Below the pieces are notes generated by a model. The model searched no databases, was not told where the DNA came from, and was given only the letters and a program-made list of their open reading frames with translations. The translations under genes were made by a program, and so were the position numbers. From contig NC_018306.1 of assembly GCF_000234665.1 (NCBI RefSeq), forward strand, positions 1 through 64,000: a stretch of DNA of 64,000 nt, in the 5' to 3' direction. Positions 58,482 through 64,000 of the stretch are shown here, one piece after another. Position 1 is the stretch's first letter, and each line of letters starts with the position of its first letter. This DNA is from Leishmania mexicana MHOM/GT/2001/U1103. Taxonomy: Eukaryota > Euglenozoa > Kinetoplastea > Trypanosomatida > Trypanosomatidae.

Positions 58482-59287
58482 CCGGCATTGGACGCGAAAG
58501 TAATGTACAGAGGTAGGGATGCGTCAAGGGGGTGCTGACATGAATGGCGTCTCTGCATACCACCGGGCGAGAACGGCGGCAGCAGGCGCTCGACCGATCG
58601 TGCATCGCCTGCGCCTCCGCCTCGCCATCCTGCGCGCATGACGCGTGTGGAGGCCGAGTAGGAACAGGCATGCGGGCAGACACGGCTACAAGACACCCGC
58701 AGATAAACTGTAGCGACCATTGATGAAGGCCCAACCGCCACCGCGCAGCCGTCATCCACGCGGAGCTGAACAGATGCACGGTGAGGGAGGGGCGCGCAGA
58801 ACGGCGAAGAGGTATCGGCTCGCTGATACATCCCGTCACCCGGGCGCCATGCTGCCATGTTCATTGCTCGCCTGTTTCTACTTTCGTTCACGGGTTCGTC
58901 GCCTTCTTTGCGCCTTCGTGGGCACCACACCGAAGTCCACGCGAGCCGGCGTCGGCACCACCACGACACACCTCGCACAGCGCACGCGCACGTCGAAAGA
59001 AGAAACGGGAAGATGGCGCAGGGCAAGAAGGGATATCGACGCGCCCGCGTAGAGAAGCGGCGTATACGGACCTCCATGTATTACACACATATAGAGAAAG
59101 TCGAGCGACGGACGTGCGGCAGTGCATACGTGCACGTATTCGGGTGGGACCAGACACCTGCGCCCGCGAGGGCGTGTACCCCGTGCAGGCCGGGCACGCT
59201 ACCTGTGAGCCCAGCGAGGAGGGGGGGGGTGTTGGTGCACCGAACGACGAACGAGCCGGCCAAAAACAAAGGGAGGTGCAGGCGGGT

Positions 59288-59307
59288 AATATATATATAT
59301 ATATATA
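59288..59307. repeat. AT dinucleotide repeat
   Basis: Nine to ten AT units in GC-rich surroundings within the gene-free region. Confidence 0.9.
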
Positions 59308-59639
59308 CGGGCGCACAGAGCATACAGATATACAGCCTGAAAAAGTAAGCGCCCACAGGGGGGAGGTGAAGGAGGGGAGAAGGGGGGGGTGAGGAGGTCC
59401 TGTGGGAGGTCGGAGGGGGGGAGGTCTGGAGGGGAAGACAGCTCAGGGAAGTAAAAGAGCCCCGCGCCCGCGCAGCCCCATCTCGTCCCTCTCCCGACAC
59501 GCTCCGCACGGCGCGTGACACCCAATACGAGAAACGCAAGAGGAAAGCACACACACACACAAAGAAAAGTATGCGAAAGACGACACACAAGATGACGCAA
59601 CCTCTTCAGTGTTCCCGAATACACACACACACACACATG

Positions 59640-60075
59640 TTCGTGCGCCGCACGCGAACCGGCCAGTGGAGAGACGCATGCACAGCCCCAACAGCGCACC
59701 CAGCTCTGGTGCGCGACGGCCATGTCCGGGAACCGGGTCCACCAGCGCCGTCTGGCGCCGTCCCAGCCCACCGCGACGTCACACGCCCACAGCGCAGGCT
59801 CGCCCCACGATGGGCGCTCCACACCACCGCAACGCAGCCAAGGCAGACGAACGGCCGGCGCATCCGTGCGCGCCTTTGCAGCCGCCGACACGATTCGCAG
59901 CGAGCCGGCGCAAGCGGCATCATGCCCGCACGTCTCTCCGGCACAGCGCCGGTCCCAGACACCTGCCCGCCCACACCAAGAGTCCGCCACCACCACCCAC
60001 CCCCCGAGGGCCCGCCACCACACACGCACGGGGGCCCGGTGGCCGGCGTCATGACGACAGCTCCAGACCGACACA
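59640..60075 (-). mobile_element. Possible divergent SIDER-like element
   Basis: This GC-rich non-repetitive block of about 0.43 kb differs sharply from the low-complexity flanks. Its composition resembles that of the SIDER-like copies, and it shares short words with them such as GTCATGACG, but no long match was found by eye. It recalls Leishmania SIDER2 sequence, an impression only. Strand is nominal. Confidence 0.3.
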
Positions 60076-60958
60076 CCAACAGAACAAAAGTTGGGGAGGG
60101 ACGACACATGAATACGCGCTCGAGAATGGGACGACGGGGGGGGGGGAATAGGTGGTCGGATGGGCAGGGAGGGGCAGGGGAGGGGGCGCAGGCACGCACG
60201 GAGCATCAATGAGGATAGAAACATAAAAAGCAGAAAAACTTTGGTGTGTGGAGGGGGGAGACAGAGGGGGGAGACAGAGGGGGGACACTCGCGCATGTCG
60301 GACAGAACAGCCCCCCCCCTCCCCTCCCCCCTCTCCTCTCCCTGCCGCCGCTGGGAAGCTGTCCATGGCGGGGAGAGGAGGGGGGGAAGAGGCCACAGCC
60401 GGTGGTGAGCGGGTGTGGTGTTTGGCCTGTACGTGGCTCTACCTTCCTCCAGTCCCACACACGCACACACACATCTCCCCCCTCCCCCAAAAAAGAAAAC
60501 AACGCCGGAGATGCGAGCGCAGTCCAAGAAAAAAAATGTTAATTATTTCTCGCGCGCGCGCGTGTGTGTGTGTGTGGATCTTGTCCGGGAGGGGGAGAGG
60601 ACAGCCCGCCAGGCATGCGCCCTCCTCGCCACAGCACATCAAGGCTACACACGACCGCTGCAGCAGCGTGACGAGGAGCATCGAGGAAGCAAGTCGGAGC
60701 GTCACACACACACACACGAAAAATGAAAAATGAGAGTGGCAGTGGGGAGAAGGTGTTTTGTGTAGGTGTCGGTGCAGTCGCATGGGCCCAGTTCGCGGGG
60801 GGGAGGGGGGACTGCCTACACCGTCCGCTGCGGAGAGGTAGCACCACCAACACCACCACCAAGAAAAACGAAAACGGAACAAAACTCTGAGCGACAAGCA
60901 CGCACACACACACACACACCAGTCTCACGGGAGGTCAAGAAGCCGCGGATGGTGGTGG

Positions 60959-60975
60959 TGGGGGGGGGGGGGGGG
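60959..60975 (+). repeat. G homopolymer
   Basis: About 16 G in a row on the plus strand. A similar run lies at 61109-61122. Both are left of the proposed strand switch. Confidence 0.85.
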
Positions 60976-61671
60976 AAAAGAGTATTCAACAAGCACGCCT
61001 CGCCTCATCTTGTATTCTTCTTGCTTGGTTGTGTTCCTCGAAGGCGGCGGCGGGCAGGGGGGATGAGGACTTTGATACAAAAGGCAAAGCCAGAGGGTGT
61101 GTGTGTGTGGGGGGGGGGGGGGCATCACTGAGCTCAGGAGACACGCAACAAGGAAAGGGACGCACGCAGCAGCAGCGGCGGCGGCACGATTCCTCGAAGA
61201 AAAAGCACGAGAGAAAACAAAAGCATGTTGTGCGTGAACCACAACGCAGAGGTGGCAACATGAAAAACAAAAGGGGGAATGCTTACGTCATACCAACAGA
61301 GAGCGTGCGTGCGCGCTGGGTTCGTGTGTGCGTCGAGAAACCCGATGCACCACAAGACACAAGAAGGCGAGAAGGCAATGGAGTGGCGGGTGGGGGGGAG
61401 GGGTGCGCCATACCTTTTTAGATTCCAAAAAAACAAGCGCACACAAAAGATGATAAGAGATAAAATAGCGAGAGGCGCGTGATGAAATGCAGCAGTCAAC
61501 AAACGACAGAGAAGGGGAAGCGCGCGCGCGCGCAAAAGAGAGAGAGACGACAACATCCCCATGGGACGTCGGGGCAAATCAACAAACACACACACACACC
61601 AAAAAAAAGGGCAGGCAACGGACCTGCAAAATGTATGCGTCCCTGCGAGAGGAAGGACGGCAAGAGAGCAC

Positions 61672-61688
61672 AATAATAATAATAATAA
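61672..61688 (+). repeat. AAT trinucleotide repeat
   Basis: Five to six AAT units just left of the composition switch. A similar run lies at about 63107-63123. Confidence 0.85.
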
Positions 61689-61816
61689 AATGACGCAGCG
61701 CGGAACTGATGTACACGCCGAGCGGAAGGGCATACAGGACAAAAAAAAAGAACGGGCAGGGATGTGAATGCGCGCCGGCCCGAAAGAAGGGCCGAGGAAG
61801 GGCTTCGCTTTCGTTG

Positions 61817-61921
61817 CCGCTCCCCCCCCCTCCCCCCTTGCCAGCCCGATAGCTCTCTCTCCTTCCGCGCTATCCAGTTAGTGCCGTTTCCCCCCCCCCG
61901 CTCCCTATCCTCCTCCTACAG
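61817..61921 (+). promoter_or_regulatory. Plus-strand pyrimidine tract and AG, possible spliced-leader acceptor
   Basis: About 100 bases of C/T-rich sequence, with several C runs, end in CTCCTCCTACAG with the AG at 61920-61921. It is the first strong acceptor-like signal on the plus strand. An ATG follows at 61924, but the 111-codon frame it opens shows no motif. Earlier AGs near 61876 compete. Confidence 0.4.
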
Positions 61922-62244
61922 GCATGTATGTGTTCGCGCGGCGACCTCCGAAAACGGCGGCCAGCTGCCCACGGACAAAAAGAAAACTCGCCCGCTTGGC
62001 CTATTCCATGTGTTGGACTCCTCAGCTATGTTGTCCTTCACGAGAGTCCGTCATGATGCGTTGCGGTCGTCATCTCGGGTGGTGCTTCCCCCTTTTCTTT
62101 GCTGCCTGTTTTGTTTTTGTTTTTTTGGTGATTCTGCGTGCAGGGGGAGGGAGGGTGGGGTGGATATGGTGGAGGGAGCGGTGCGGGTATGCGACGGCAT
62201 ACCCGCTCCGATGGGAGCCCGGGACGGCAACGCACGGGCCGGAA

Positions 62245-62268
62245 AAAATAAATAAATAAATAAAAATA
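62245..62268 (+). repeat. AAAT tetranucleotide repeat
   Basis: Five to six AAAT/TAAA units on the plus strand within the gene-free region. Confidence 0.85.
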
Positions 62269-62739
62269 AGCTCAGTGAACAAGCATACGAACACATCTCA
62301 GACGGAAAGGCGCGCTTGACAGAGAAGGAAAAGATTTGGAGAGGGGGAGAGGAGGGGGGACGCACATCGCGATGTGTGTCGAATACGTTTCCCTTGTGGT
62401 GGCGGCGGTGGTTATCGGGGCGTAACCCAATCGCGTCCGCTCACCCGAAACACGAAAACGCGCGCACGCACACCCATTCTGAGTGGCACCCGCGTGTGCG
62501 CGCGTCCTTTCATCCCTCTCTCTCCCCCCCTCTCCAAATCTCTTCCCTCACCCAGCGCGTGCGTGTCTTCTCGTTCTGTGTGTGTTTATTTGTTCTTCGC
62601 TTTCGCTTCTACCCCCTAACAACGGAAATATAACAGAAAATGCGCGCATGTACGCATGTCTGTGCGTGTGTGTGTGTGTGGGCGCGCCTTCTCCCTGTCT
62701 TCAACGACCGCCAGAAAATGGTACGGGGGAGAAGAGACC

Positions 62740-62902
62740 ACACACACACACACACACACGCACAGACATGCGTACATGCATGCATGCATGCATATCTCTA
62801 CATGTGTATATGCATGCATATACATATATTTACTTATAGAGCTATATATATATATATACATATATGTTTACATACAGATTTGCATACATACATATACACA
62901 AA
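62740..62902. repeat. Compound CA, ATGC and TA microsatellite, AT-rich island
   Basis: A CA run (62740-62760) passes into ATGC units (62776-62792), then into TA and CATA units to about 62902. This is the most AT-rich stretch of the window and is bordered by GC-rich DNA. It could mark easily unwound DNA such as an initiation region, but no conserved motif is claimed. Confidence 0.8.
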
Positions 62903-64000
62903 TCTATCGAACAAACATTTTGTCCGTTTCTGTTGTTACTGCTGTTGCCTGCCACGCGGGAAATGCGTCAGACTGCGGGGGACGAGGGGGGAGGAGGGGG
63001 AAAAGAGGACGGGGCAGGAAGGACGACCACATGTGCGCAAGAAGCGACTGCAAGGCGACCCTCCCCTCCCCTACGGAGACACGCGCGTCGGCGCACACTC
63101 AGCGAATAAAATAATAATAATAACGCTCAGGGGGAGCAGGCTCACAAAACACGCACACACACGCACACCTACGCGTTCGCCGTGGAGTTACGTATCCGAG
63201 ATGTTGCTTAGGAGTGTCCCCGCGCGTCGCAGCTGCTGCTTCTCGCCTCCCCCCCCCCTTCATCACCGCATCTCCGTCCGCAAGTCTCCGTACAAGAAGG
63301 GCAGACACGAAAAACAAAAGAATAAAGAATCAACGCACCGAAGAGTGCTCGGCAAGCGCTCGCGTAGTCTGCACAGCGTGGCATTGTGCGCAAGGGCGCA
63401 GCATGCGCTCTGGACGGGAGTGCTCATGTGTGCCATAGGCCCCTGTTTTATCATCATGATGAGCCTGTCCAACGTTTCCCGTGCAGCGCACCTCGCGCCC
63501 GCCTCCCCCCCCCACCACCACCACCACCTTCGCGTGCCACGTCGAATGGATGATGATGAACACGGTCGGCGCGGCCATTGCTCCCCAAGCGTGGGCACCC
63601 CACTTCACTGTCCCGTGCTCAGACTTGCCAATGTCGCTTGCCGTTTCTTGTGTTGCCATCACTCTCCCTCCCTCTCTGCCGCGCCGCTGTGCAAGGAGAC
63701 CGGCATGGGCTCACCAGGTAAACAAAACCACGATCCCAGAGGAGCAACGCCGGCACAACAGGAAGAGGGATGGAGAGATGTTCATCAGCCGTCGACCTCA
63801 TAGCAACGTGTGGACCACCACCGACACTGGCAACGCGTCGAACAGGAGAAGGACGGCGGCGAAAGGAAAGGGCTAGAGGGGTATGCGCTGTGCACACCGT
63901 GAGCGAAGGTTCATGGAGGCGGACTCGTGTCCGCCGGAAGGCATGTTCGCTCATTCTGACGGTGACAAGGAGGAGAAAAGTCGGTCGGTGCGAGCGTCTG

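Larger units (their letters stand above)
57872..64000. other. Gene-free region, probable divergent strand-switch region
   Basis: Over 6.1 kb no frame has a recognisable domain; those present are built from homopolymer and dinucleotide repeats. Plus-strand purine runs dominate to about 61.8 kb (G runs near 59221, 59384, 60130, 60960 and 61108), with an exception near 60311. C/T runs dominate beyond it (61823, 61891, 62525, 63250, 63508). In trypanosomatids coding strands of UTRs are pyrimidine-rich, so the switch suggests leftward transcription on the left and rightward on the right. Genes to the right of the window would have to be on the plus strand for this to hold. Confidence 0.5.

Noticed and set aside
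59199..60527. 442-codon minus-strand open frame upstream of COG1
   Set aside because: It is built from homopolymers, GT repeats and a possible SIDER block, with Cys/Val/Gly runs and no domain.
61924..62259. 111-codon plus-strand frame after the pyrimidine tract
   Set aside because: Not called as a gene: start context is attractive, but composition (Trp/Cys/Arg-rich, ending in an AAAT repeat) is unlike a conserved protein.
62640..63803. 387-codon plus-strand open frame near the right edge
   Set aside because: The first 100 codons come from microsatellites and the rest is His/Pro/Arg-rich without motif; no sign of codon preference.
1..64000. Spliced-leader RNA, tRNA, rRNA or snoRNA genes and CRISPR arrays
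   Set aside because: I looked for the spliced-leader 39-mer, tRNA box motifs in gaps and regular repeat-spacer arrays and saw none. Small RNAs without strong primary motifs could have been missed.

Overview
The window looks like nuclear DNA of a trypanosomatid, most probably a Leishmania species. Every convincing gene is a long intronless reading frame on the minus strand. The genes are unrelated to each other, as in a polycistronic transcription unit. Pyrimidine tracts followed by AG, the usual spliced-leader acceptor signals, precede several start codons. The DNA is GC-rich, UTRs hold GT/CA microsatellites and homopolymer runs, and intergenic regions hold repeats resembling degenerate SIDER retroposons. 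The combination of aminopeptidase P, exportin-T and ATM recalls Leishmania chromosome 2, but that is from memory and was not checked.

Transcription runs right to left. In that order the genes are: COG1-like Golgi tether subunit (57871-52079); ankyrin + RING protein (50772-48091); SF3a66/SF3A2 splicing factor (47097-46396); a 4,922-residue ATM/Tel1-type kinase (45027-30259); exportin-T (28475-24972); a Ser-rich protein whose C-terminus is read from a repeat fragment (23071-22004); an SRP14-like protein (20673-19609); an MsrB-like protein without the catalytic Cys (18675-17683); a large probable mitochondrial helical-repeat protein (16352-13047); a protein of unknown function (10784-9591); a PAC4-like proteasome chaperone (9030-8386); a tandem cytochrome b5 protein with a C-terminal anchor (7784-7143); aminopeptidase P (3376-1523); and a decayed pfkB-family sugar kinase cut by the left edge.

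From about 57.9 kb to the right edge no credible gene is seen. That stretch is full of homopolymers, microsatellites and one AT-rich island. Plus-strand composition changes from mostly purine-rich to mostly pyrimidine-rich near 61.8 kb. I infer a divergent strand-switch region where transcription of this minus-strand cluster begins.

The most notable observations are: the SRP14-like fold, because trypanosomatid SRP is described as lacking SRP9/14; the MsrB-like protein with no catalytic Cys; two apparently identical direct repeats exactly 10,942 bp apart around four genes; the repeat-derived C-terminus of the 22.0-23.1 kb protein; and the triple-lesion kinase pseudogene. All family calls come from reading motifs by eye; no searches were run.
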